The notes under the pieces were generated by a model, which saw only the letters and a program-made list of their open reading frames with translations, had not been told where the DNA came from and did no database searches. A program made the translations under genes and the position numbers. From positions 1 to 5,691 of the forward strand of contig JAISAX010000410.1 in assembly GCA_031266495.1 (NCBI GenBank): DNA of 5,691 nt, written 5' to 3'. Origin of the DNA: Opitutaceae bacterium. Lineage in GTDB: Bacteria > Verrucomicrobiota > Verrucomicrobiae > Opitutales > Opitutaceae. Shown in pieces: positions 1 through 5,691 of this stretch; positions within the stretch are counted from its first letter, which is position 1, and every line of letters begins with the position of its first letter.

Positions 1-621
1 AAAGCGTTTACATTAGTCGAATTGCTCACCGTCATCGCCATTATCGGTATTTTGTCAGCGTTGGTGCTGGTCTCGATCGGTCGCGTCCGCTCGTTGGCGT
101 ATCAGGCGCGTTGCGCATCCAATCTGCGGCAAATCGGCGTCGCCGCCGCGCTGTTCGCGCAGGATAACAAGAATCGCACGCTTCCCATCGATTATTATTC
201 CAGGCTGGCGATAACCTGGCTCCCGGCGATTACGGAGGGCGATTTCAACAACAAAACCGGCATCTGGATGTGCCCCGTCGCCGAGCGCAGGCGAGCCACC
301 TTTACGGGCACCGGACTTATCGAAAACCTCTCCTGTGCCATCAACGGCTCCCTGGTCGGCATGAAGGAACAAAGCGGGACGGAAACCGGAACACGTTCTC
401 TCATCACCCACGACCAAATCACGACTCCATCACGAACGCTCTATTTTACCGATGGAAACAAGAAATACTGGACGCGAAAACCCAATGAGGAAGCCACCGC
501 CGGAGCGAATTTCTGTCACAACGGCAAAGCCAATGTCCTGTTTTTCGATGGTCACGTGCAGGCCATCAAAGAGCCTGCCGACCTCGCCAACGATTTTTAC
601 GCGAAATACTATAACAAGTAA
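1..621 (+). CDS. Pseudopilin-like protein with prepilin N-terminal motif and H-X9-DG motif (5' end missing)
   Basis: The reading frame is open from base 1 to the TAA at 619-621, so the true start lies upstream and about 207 residues are visible. It begins K-A-F-T-L-V-E-L-L followed by a hydrophobic helix, the class III (type IV pilin/type II secretion pseudopilin) signal that prepilin peptidase cleaves before the Phe. The residue before the cleavage point is Ala, not the usual Gly. After the helix come the family-typical segments C-A-S-N-L-R-Q-I-G (Cys38 in window numbering) and W-M-C-P (Cys91). Near the C-terminus is H173-X9-D183-G184, the H-X9-DG motif of a large pseudopilin-like family expanded in Verrucomicrobiota and Planctomycetes. 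Members are presumed to be membrane-anchored and exported, but their function is largely unknown. A TTG at position 22 lies inside the hydrophobic helix and is not a believable start. The enzyme gene begins 15 nt downstream in the same frame, suggesting co-transcription. Family identity is confident; the role is not. Confidence 0.88.
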   Translation, partial: KAFTLVELLTVIAIIGILSALVLVSIGRVRSLAYQARCASNLRQIGVAAALFAQDNKNRTLPIDYYSRLAITWLPAITEGDFNNKTGIWMCPVAERRRATFTGTGLIENLSCAINGSLVGMKEQSGTETGTRSLITHDQITTPSRTLYFTDGNKKYWTRKPNEEATAGANFCHNGKANVLFFDGHVQAIKEPADLANDFYAKYYNK

Positions 622-636
622 CTGAAGCGTCTGGAA

Positions 637-708
637 ATGGATACATCTCTCCTTCATCTTGCCGTTGCAGTGTTTGCCGCGTCACTGCTCCCGCCTGTGC
701 TTGGCGCG
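637..708 (+). other. Signal peptide of the multimodular protein
   Basis: Residues 1-24 have a hydrophobic core (L-A-V-A-V-F-A-A-S-L-L) and end P-P-V-L-G-A before R-T-L-H, consistent with signal peptidase I cleavage after Gly23 or Ala24. There is no Lys or Arg before the core when ATG 637 is used, which is unusual. Starting at the in-frame CTG 622 would add K-R near the N-terminus. Confidence 0.7.
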
Positions 709-3700
709 CGCACGCTTCACGTCAACAACACCCATCCGCGCGCCGCCGATCCTGAGCCAGACGCCGCGCCCGCGATCATTTCGAGTAGCGGAACATCGGA
801 TACGCCCTTTCGCGCCATTGGCGCCGCCGCCGCGCTCGCGCAACCCGGCGACACCATTTATGTCCATCCGGGCATTTATCGCGAACACATCGCTCCCGGG
901 CGAGGAGGAACTGCCAACGCCCCCATCACTTATGAGGCGGCTCCCGGTCATCAGGTCTTCGTGCGCGGCTCCGAAATCTGGACGCCCGACTGGGCTCCCG
1001 TCGCCGACGCGCCCGACGGCGTTTATAGCGCCAGGCTCGACGACGCGCTCTTTGCCGCGCCCGGCATCGCCCGCAACCCCTACCGGTCCCTCATCCGCAG
1101 TTCCTCCAACCCCTACGATGCCCCCGCCCGTCCCGTCGCGGACTTTGGCGAACTTACGAAAAAATGGCTCGCCAACAAACAACCCGGGCGCCTTCCGCGC
1201 ACCTGCGGCCAACTCTTTGTCGATGGCGCGCCCCTGCTCGAATCCGAAACCGTAGCCGAAGTTTTGCGCGTTCCCGGCACGTGGATTGTGGACGAGGCGG
1301 GCGAGCGCATCATCGCCCACTTTCTTCCCTCCCCCCTGCCTCCCGCGCGCCGATTCGTGGAACTCTCCGTGCGAGACCGCATCTTCGTCCCCGCGCGTCG
1401 CGGACTGCGCTACATCGTCGTGCGCGGATTTGTTTTCGAGCATGCCGCCAACCAGGGACTCTGGCCGCAACTCGGCGCAGTCAGCCTTCGCAGCGGTTCC
1501 CGCTGGCTTGTCGAAAACAACATCATCCGCCTCGCCAAGACCATTGGCATGGACGCCGGCAGCGAAGGCTACGGCCCGATGCTCCAGCGCCTTGCCCTTA
1601 CCACGCCCGACCAGCAACGCGCCATCACCGGCCGCGACAACGTCATCCGCAACAATGTCATTTCCGACAACGGCATGAGCGGGCTCATCGCCTGGCACTG
1701 CCACGGCATCGTCATCGAAGGCAACCGCATCGAGCGCAACAACGCGCTCGAATTCAAGACCGGGCGCGACCACTACATACCGTGGTGGGAACAGGCCGGC
1801 ATCAAACTTCACGCCCCCATCGGCGCGCGCATTGAAAACAATCTCGTCCGCGACAACCACGCCCACGGCATCTTTATCGACAACGAATACAAGAACGCGC
1901 GAGTCACCAACAACATCGTCCTCAACAACGCCGGAGCAGGCATCATGTTTGAGCTCGGCCACGGCCCCGCTGTCATTGACAACAACGTCATCGCCTTCAC
2001 TCGTGCCCTCCAGGAATTTTTTGGCGGCGACGGCATTTACGGGCAAGACGCCTCCGGCGTCACTGTCGCGCACAATCTCCTGTATTCAAATATCCGGCAC
2101 GGAGTTTATTTTCGTCATAATGAAAACCGCAAAAGCGGCGCCCGGAAACCGTCCGCCGCAGCCGACAACCACGTGCTCAACAATCTCATTTTCGACAACG
2201 CCGCCTCCGCCATCAATCTCCCCGCCGACGGGCCGACCACCGGCGGAAATTTTTCCGACTACAATATTATCGGCCAGCGGCTCGCCCGCTTCATTGCCAA
2301 TCAGGTCGCCAAAACCACGCCCGGGGGCACTCCCTCCGTTCAGGACGAATTTCGTCGCCGCCTTTCACCCGGCGGTGATGCCGCCCGGGCCGCTTCGCGC
2401 AAGGATTACAGCGCGTGGACCCCCGGCGACGGTCTCACCTTCGCCGAGTGGCGCGCGCTCACCGGACGCGACACGCATTCCATCGTCCAGAATCCCAAGC
2501 TTGTCATCATCCGCCCCGCCACGCTGGAAGCGGAGTTTTTCCCGGGCGCGCAGAAAATCTCGACGGATTACGACAGCCGGATCGATGTCCAGGAAGAGAA
2601 AGCGGACGGCCTGCCTTACGCAGGCTTGCGCGCCCCGCCTGTTGCATTGCCCCAGGGGGTGGCGGGCAGTCCGCTTCCTTCCGGCGACAAGGGTGTCATT
2701 CCCGGTCCATGGCAGTTTTTGAAAAATCACAACCAACGCTTCTTTCTCCGGGCGACGCCAACAACCCCATCGCCCGCCGGCTCCGCGAAAAGCGCCACCG
2801 CGCCCCCTGCGGTCGCAGCCAAGGCATTGCCCGAAAAACCGGAGGATCTTTTTCGTTTCATTGGCGACACACGACCTGTCCGCCTCGTCCTCGACGAAGC
2901 CGCCACCCTCCCTGCCGACAACACCTTTGCCTGGCGCTACAGCGATTACTCCGGCAACACGCTCGCAACGGGCAGTGCGCCTTGCGACCCTGCCACCCGC
3001 GTGTTGACCCTCCCCCCCCCCCCCCTCCCTCCCGCATCACCGGATGCCTCGGGCGGTTTCGTGGAGTTGAGTTTTCCCGCCCTGCAAAACCGCGTCGGCA
3101 TCGTCTATGGCATCCCGCCGCCTGCCAGGCCGGACGAATTTTTTGCCATCGACGGTTCGTTTACCTGGGGGAAAAAACTTTTCACCGAGGCGCAGATCCG
3201 CTCCTGCCTTGCCATCATGAAGTACGGCGGACTCCTCTGGAACCGCGACCGTTTCAGGTGGGGCGCCCTGCACCCGGAGGAAAATGGCCCCTTCGATTTT
3301 AATTCCATCAACCACACCCTCTATCGTCGCATCGCCTCCGGAATGGGTATCCAGACTCTGGACACGTTTCACGGCACTCCCGAGTGGTTGAAAATTCCGA
3401 AGGAACACCCCGCCGACCAGGTTACCAGCTTCACAAAAGCCATCTCTCACAAATTCCGCGAAGCCGGAATGACAACCAGAGTTGTTGGCGGTGTGTTCGC
3501 CAATCCGTGGGCGGGCACCGTCATGCAAAAAGCGTATCTGCAAAACGGTCTCCTCGATACCTCCGACGCCATCAGTTGGCACACCTACGCCCGGGCCGAA
3601 GTTGTGGAACGTCCTGTTGTCACGTGGCGTCAATTTGCCCGGCAGGCGAACCCTGCCCGGGCGGGCATTCCCCTTTGGATAACCGAGACAGGCATGCCGT

Positions 3701-5292
3701 GGTTGTATCGACACGGCATGGAACGCGCCGACGCCGGGCACGACATCGAGAGCGCGGCGGAAATCGCCGGCAAGGCCGTCGAATACAAGGCGCTCGGCGT
3801 CGAAAAACATTTCGCCTTCTCGTTCAAGTTCTACGCCGAGCCTGCGAACAACAAGGCATTCGGCATGATGGATGCCAATCACACGCCCATGCGTTCGATG
3901 GCCGCTTATGCTCACATGGCCAAGACCCTTGCCAACTTCGACTACATCGGCGACCTCGCCGGCACCAATGCCCGCCGCTCCCGGGTTTTTCACAACGCGG
4001 CCACCGGCCAGACGATCGCTGTCCTGTATCATCCCGTCTCCGACAAAAAGGACATCCCGCACTTTGTCTTTCCCGGGAATCTGCCGCTTGTGCGAATCAC
4101 CGGAATTGACGGGCGCGTCCTCGACGCCTCCGGAACAGCCGGGGGGGGGGAGGGGGGGGGAGAGGCGCCGCATGACGACGGGCTCGTTTACCTTCACCTT
4201 TCCGGGAAACCGGGCCCGGGTCTCCTGAAAACGGATACGCCGGCGATGGAATGCCTGGAGATGGCGCGGGATTTCAGGCGGCGCGGCGAACCGCGCAAAA
4301 CGGCTTCCGTCGTTTTCCAGTCCATGCTCAACACCGCGGATGTGGTCATGTCGCGCTTCGGTTACAGCCTGCGGAATTTTTCGGGCAAGCCGTTCGACTT
4401 CACGCTGCAAAACCTTTCCGACATCGCGCAAACCGTCCATCCCGTACTCGAATTGCCGGCCGGCATGACGGCTGCGGGATTGGGGGAGCGCGAACATGTT
4501 ATCCCGCCCGGCGGACGCGAAACCCTGTCGTTCAGGTTGACAATAGATCCGGCGGTGGAACCGGAGGCGTTTCGCATGGTGCGCGTTGTTGACAGAGCGG
4601 GAAGCGCCCTGCCGATCGCGTTTCCCGTGCGCGCCTGGCGGATACAAACCAAAACCGTCCCCGCGCTTCCGCAAACGCAAATCACATCCGTCGCCGCCGC
4701 CGACCTCCCTCCTCCTCCTCCTGCTTCTCCCGCCGCGTTGCTTGCCGAAAACGGCTGGCAGGATTTTTCTTCGCCCGGTCACTGGACAACCTGGCAAGGC
4801 GGCGAAATGGAACCCACTATTGAAGCACGGTTCCGCGCTTTTCATACAAAGAGCATCTTGCAAATCCAGGTCCTCGTCCGGGACAACAATCTCTGTCTGT
4901 TCGACACGCCGGAAAAGGCAATGAGCGGTGATTCGGTCCACGTCATTCTCCAGCAACGCAATCCCGATGGCACGGTGAAACAGCGGCCCGCCACCGTAAA
5001 CGTGGTCGCTGTCCAGTGTGACGGGAAACCGTTTCTGGTCTGGCGCGCATGGAATGCCACCAAAACCACTTTTTACGAGAAATCGCGCCTCCACTTCCAG
5101 GACCTCGGCAACGATTGGTATTTGTACACCCTCAATCTTGATGCGGCGGAGATGTCTCTGGATTTGTCATCCGGGAGCATGACAGGCGCTTCGGTGACGG
5201 TGAACAACCATTCCGGTTTTGCGCGGGACGGTTTCCTGTCATGGGGCGGCGGCAGCGACGCGCGCCTCTTCAATTGTCTGAAAATCGAATGA
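637..5292 (+). CDS. Secreted multimodular protein: beta-helix, GH39-like TIM barrel and CBM9-like module (1551 aa)
   Basis: This is a single open frame of 1551 residues. The order of modules is: signal peptide (1-24), DUF1565-like segment (about 49-115), right-handed parallel beta-helix (about 245-545), beta-helix tail with an F-A-E-W...G-R-D-T-H-S stretch (about 602-690), Ala/Pro linker (about 703-735), beta-sandwich (about 740-826), TIM barrel (about 835-1105), beta-sandwich (about 1110-1200), a second Ig-like beta-sandwich (about 1235-1335), Pro-rich linker (about 1357-1364) and CBM9-like module (about 1369-1551). It is presumably exported and acts on a complex polysaccharide outside the cytoplasm; the substrate cannot be told from sequence. 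ATG 637 is preceded by only a weak GAAG at 624-627. The gene carries long C and G homopolymers at or near domain borders, and the barrel appears to lack its acid/base segment. Beta-helix and GH39-like barrels are more often separate proteins, so this looks like a fusion. The frame and modular nature are sure; enzymatic activity is uncertain. Confidence 0.9.
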   Translation: MDTSLLHLAVAVFAASLLPPVLGARTLHVNNTHPRAADPEPDAAPAIISSSGTSDTPFRAIGAAAALAQPGDTIYVHPGIYREHIAPGRGGTANAPITYEAAPGHQVFVRGSEIWTPDWAPVADAPDGVYSARLDDALFAAPGIARNPYRSLIRSSSNPYDAPARPVADFGELTKKWLANKQPGRLPRTCGQLFVDGAPLLESETVAEVLRVPGTWIVDEAGERIIAHFLPSPLPPARRFVELSVRDRIFVPARRGLRYIVVRGFVFEHAANQGLWPQLGAVSLRSGSRWLVENNIIRLAKTIGMDAGSEGYGPMLQRLALTTPDQQRAITGRDNVIRNNVISDNGMSGLIAWHCHGIVIEGNRIERNNALEFKTGRDHYIPWWEQAGIKLHAPIGARIENNLVRDNHAHGIFIDNEYKNARVTNNIVLNNAGAGIMFELGHGPAVIDNNVIAFTRALQEFFGGDGIYGQDASGVTVAHNLLYSNIRHGVYFRHNENRKSGARKPSAAADNHVLNNLIFDNAASAINLPADGPTTGGNFSDYNIIGQRLARFIANQVAKTTPGGTPSVQDEFRRRLSPGGDAARAASRKDYSAWTPGDGLTFAEWRALTGRDTHSIVQNPKLVIIRPATLEAEFFPGAQKISTDYDSRIDVQEEKADGLPYAGLRAPPVALPQGVAGSPLPSGDKGVIPGPWQFLKNHNQRFFLRATPTTPSPAGSAKSATAPPAVAAKALPEKPEDLFRFIGDTRPVRLVLDEAATLPADNTFAWRYSDYSGNTLATGSAPCDPATRVLTLPPPPLPPASPDASGGFVELSFPALQNRVGIVYGIPPPARPDEFFAIDGSFTWGKKLFTEAQIRSCLAIMKYGGLLWNRDRFRWGALHPEENGPFDFNSINHTLYRRIASGMGIQTLDTFHGTPEWLKIPKEHPADQVTSFTKAISHKFREAGMTTRVVGGVFANPWAGTVMQKAYLQNGLLDTSDAISWHTYARAEVVERPVVTWRQFARQANPARAGIPLWITETGMPWLYRHGMERADAGHDIESAAEIAGKAVEYKALGVEKHFAFSFKFYAEPANNKAFGMMDANHTPMRSMAAYAHMAKTLANFDYIGDLAGTNARRSRVFHNAATGQTIAVLYHPVSDKKDIPHFVFPGNLPLVRITGIDGRVLDASGTAGGGEGGGEAPHDDGLVYLHLSGKPGPGLLKTDTPAMECLEMARDFRRRGEPRKTASVVFQSMLNTADVVMSRFGYSLRNFSGKPFDFTLQNLSDIAQTVHPVLELPAGMTAAGLGEREHVIPPGGRETLSFRLTIDPAVEPEAFRMVRVVDRAGSALPIAFPVRAWRIQTKTVPALPQTQITSVAAADLPPPPPASPAALLAENGWQDFSSPGHWTTWQGGEMEPTIEARFRAFHTKSILQIQVLVRDNNLCLFDTPEKAMSGDSVHVILQQRNPDGTVKQRPATVNVVAVQCDGKPFLVWRAWNATKTTFYEKSRLHFQDLGNDWYLYTLNLDAAEMSLDLSSGSMTGASVTVNNHSGFARDGFLSWGGGSDARLFNCLKIE
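781..981 (+). other. DUF1565-like N-terminal beta-helix cap segment
   Basis: Residues about 49-115 read as G-T-S-D-T-P-F-R-A-I followed by an Ala-rich helix, then P-G-D-T-I-Y-V-H-P-G-I-Y-R-E-H, then A-P-I-T-Y and a closing R-G-S-E. This is the classic entry into bacterial right-handed beta-helix proteins (DUF1565/pectate-lyase-like), forming the N-terminal cap and first coils. It is a fold marker rather than evidence of a specific activity. Confidence 0.8.
1369..2271 (+). other. Right-handed parallel beta-helix domain
   Basis: Residues about 245-545 contain roughly eight repeated rungs with the hallmark Asn-Asn/Gly-Asn followed by Ile/Val/Leu: N-N-I-I (about 294), N-N-V-I (about 339), G-N-R-I (about 362), N-N-L-V (about 401), N-N-I-V (about 425), N-N-V-I (about 449), H-N-L-L (about 479) and N-N-L-I (about 514), each followed by a short turn and a G-I/G-V strand. 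This is the pectate-lyase-like fold shared by polysaccharide lyases and several glycoside hydrolase families. The H-Y-I-P-W-W-E-Q-A-G-I-K-L-H stretch (about 379-392) interrupts the rungs and might contribute to a substrate groove, but no catalytic residues can be assigned with confidence. Confidence 0.85.
3012..3025 (+). repeat. Homopolymer run of 14 C inside the large gene
   Basis: Fourteen consecutive C encode part of the Pro-rich stretch L-P-P-P-P-L-P-P (residues 792-799), within the region joining the pre-barrel beta-sandwich strands. Loss of one C would bring a TGA at 3068-3070 into frame (about 810 aa). Gain of one C would bring the TAA at 3300-3302 into frame (about 888 aa). Either slip removes the barrel and everything after it. 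Such long runs are mutation-prone and are also hard to sequence accurately. Confidence 0.95.
3139..3951 (+). other. GH39/clan-A-like TIM-barrel module, apparently lacking the acid/base segment
   Basis: Residues about 835-1105 carry landmarks of GH39-like barrels: W868-N-R-D-R-F-R-W875 followed by H-P-E...F-D-F888, then D909-T-F-H-G-T-P-E-W917, V-V-G-G-V-F-A (949-955), S-W-H-T-Y (980-984) and L-W-I-T-E1017-T-G, where Glu1017 sits where the catalytic nucleophile is expected. The module closes with N-N-K-A-F-G-M-M and M-R-S-M-A-A-Y. Between Trp917 and Val949 related enzymes have a strand ending in an Asn-Glu-Pro motif with the acid/base Glu. Here only about 31 residues join the two landmarks and no such motif exists, which predicts weak or no retaining hydrolase activity. 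Family assignment is from remembered motif patterns, not an alignment. Confidence 0.7.
4141..4162 (+). repeat. Interrupted homopolymer G10-A-G9-A-G inside the large gene
   Basis: The run encodes G-G-G-E-G-G-G-E (residues 1169-1176) in a loop of the beta-sandwich that follows the barrel. Losing one G would bring the TGA at 4226-4228 into frame (about 1196 aa). Gaining one would bring the TGA at 4173-4175 into frame (about 1179 aa). Both outcomes keep the beta-helix and barrel but remove the second beta-sandwich and the CBM9-like module. Confidence 0.95.
4705..4722 (+). repeat. CCT trinucleotide microsatellite in a Pro linker
   Basis: CTC followed by five CCT units encodes L-P-P-P-P-P in the linker just before the CBM9-like module. 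Copy-number change by whole units would alter linker length without breaking the frame, unlike the two mononucleotide runs upstream. Confidence 0.9.
4741..5289 (+). other. C-terminal CBM9-like carbohydrate-binding module
   Basis: Residues about 1369-1551 form a beta-rich domain with family-type landmarks: an early W-Q-D-F, a strand L-Q-I-Q-V-L-V-R-D-N, then S-G-D-S-V-H-V-I-L (1430-1438), W-Y-L-Y-T-L-N-L and a final G-F-L-S-W-G-G-G just before the C-terminus. This pattern resembles CBM9-like/DOMON-like modules that bind polysaccharide or sugar chain ends. It follows a Pro-rich linker, consistent with a flexible ancillary binding domain. Ligand is unknown. Confidence 0.65.
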
Positions 5293-5310
5293 GGCCTGCG
5301 CCTGTCTTCC

Positions 5311-5314
5311 GGGA
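5311..5314 (+). promoter_or_regulatory. Weak ribosome binding site favouring ATG 5321
   Basis: GGGA lies six bases before ATG 5321, a workable spacing, but directly abuts ATG 5315. This favours the start M-K-N-V over M-P-M-K-N-V for the downstream hydrolase gene. Pairing is short, so translational coupling to the preceding stop at 5290-5292 may matter more. Confidence 0.35.
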
Positions 5315-5691
5315 ATGCCGATGAAGAATGTCACCGAACCCGATGCCGGCAGTCTCGTTGCCCGCGCCGCCGCCGGACGCTGGAACGAACAAAAGGCCGC
5401 CGACTGGTATGCTGCGCAGCCATGGCTTGTCGGATGCAATTTTTTGCCGGGCTGCGCCTCCAACCAAGCTCGAAATGTGGCAGGCCGACACCTTCCGCTC
5501 CGCCGCCATCCGGCGTGAACTCGGCTGGCTCTCCGACATCGGCATGAACACCGTCCGCGTGTTTTTGCACGACCTGCTCTGGCAGCAGGACTGCGCCGGG
5601 TTTCTCGCCCGTATTGATAAATTCCTTACCATTGCCCGAAAAAGCGGCATCCGGCCGGTGCTCATATTTTTCGACAGTTGCTGGCACCCGT
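5315..5691 (+). pseudogene. Clan-A-type glycoside hydrolase (cellulase/xylanase-like), frameshifted and cut by window end
   Basis: The gene begins 22 nt after the large gene, at ATG 5315 or, more plausibly, ATG 5321, which has GGGA at 5311-5314 six bases upstream. No signal peptide is seen. Frame 2 encodes R-W-N-E-Q, A-A-D-W-Y, Q-P-W-L-V-G-C-N-F-L-P and S-N-Q (to 5467), then goes off-family and stops at TGA 5516-5518 (67 aa). Reading on from 5469 in frame 3 restores L-E-M-W-Q-A-D-T-F, R-E-L-G-W, N-T-V-R-V-F-L-H-D-L-L-W, G-I-R-P-V-L and F-D-S-C-W with no stop up to the window end. The natural join is N-Q|L-E-M-W, so a single extra G at 5468 explains the break. The joined product has about 125 visible residues and resembles the N-terminal half of a (beta/alpha)8 glycoside hydrolase family often annotated as 1,4-beta-xylanase or cellulase. 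The exact GH family and substrate are unsure. It could be a true pseudogene or a sequencing error in an intact gene. Confidence 0.8.

Noticed and set aside
682..2073. Antisense open frame of 463 codons on the - strand
   Set aside because: It is the complement of the signal peptide and beta-helix region. Its Val/Asp-rich composition reflects the reverse complement of repeated Asn-Ile/Val codons, not a real protein.
2415..3302. Alternative + strand frame of 295 codons overlapping the C run
   Set aside because: Its Arg/His/Pro-rich translation has no recognisable domain and it overlaps the well-supported frame. It matters only as the frame entered after a one-base gain in the C run.
3037..5094. 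Long antisense open frame of 685 codons on the - strand
   Set aside because: It lies wholly inside the large + strand gene, whose modules are recognisable. Its translation shows no family motif, and long open antisense frames are expected opposite GC-rich genes with G/C-ending codons.
5293..5320. Possible terminator or promoter between the last two genes
   Set aside because: The gap is too short, with no stem-loop plus T-run and no convincing -35/-10 elements.
5440..5445. Run of six T as the possible frameshift point in the downstream hydrolase
   Set aside because: The translation stays family-like after this run (N-F-L-P...S-N-Q) in the same frame as before it, so the shift occurs later, at about 5468.

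Overview
This GC-rich window encodes a same-strand cluster that looks like carbohydrate-degradation DNA from Verrucomicrobiota, most likely Opitutaceae. That placement is an inference. It rests on a pseudopilin-type protein with an H-X9-DG motif, a style abundant in Verrucomicrobiota, Planctomycetes and Lentisphaerae, next to a very large multimodular secreted enzyme. A clan-A-type glycoside hydrolase gene of a kind I associate with Opitutaceae follows. All three genes are on the + strand with very short gaps (15 nt and 22-28 nt), so they probably form one transcription unit.

Layout: (1) positions 1-621 hold the 3' part of a pseudopilin-like gene, cut by the window edge just before the prepilin cleavage motif. 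(2) Positions 637-5292 hold one 1551-residue gene: signal peptide, DUF1565-like segment, right-handed parallel beta-helix, Ala/Pro-rich linker, beta-sandwich, a TIM-barrel module resembling GH39/clan-A enzymes, further beta-sandwich domains and a C-terminal CBM9-like module. (3) From 5315 to the window end is the start of a second glycoside hydrolase gene, interrupted by an apparent single extra G at 5468 and cut off by the window edge. No RNA genes, CRISPR, insertion sequences or convincing terminators were seen, and no gene-free stretch exceeds 300 bases.

The likely joint role is extracellular or surface breakdown of a complex plant-type or mucus-type polysaccharide. The large protein would bind and possibly cleave the polymer, and the downstream enzyme, which shows no signal peptide, would act on the products.

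Most unusual points: the big gene contains a run of 14 C and a G10-A-G9 run, placed so that a one-base slip would remove whole modules. The barrel module seems to lack the segment that normally carries the acid/base Asn-Glu motif, although the nucleophile-type Glu is present. The next gene is frameshifted. Together these may mean phase-variable modular enzymes, gene decay, or sequencing/assembly error, and the sequence alone cannot separate these.
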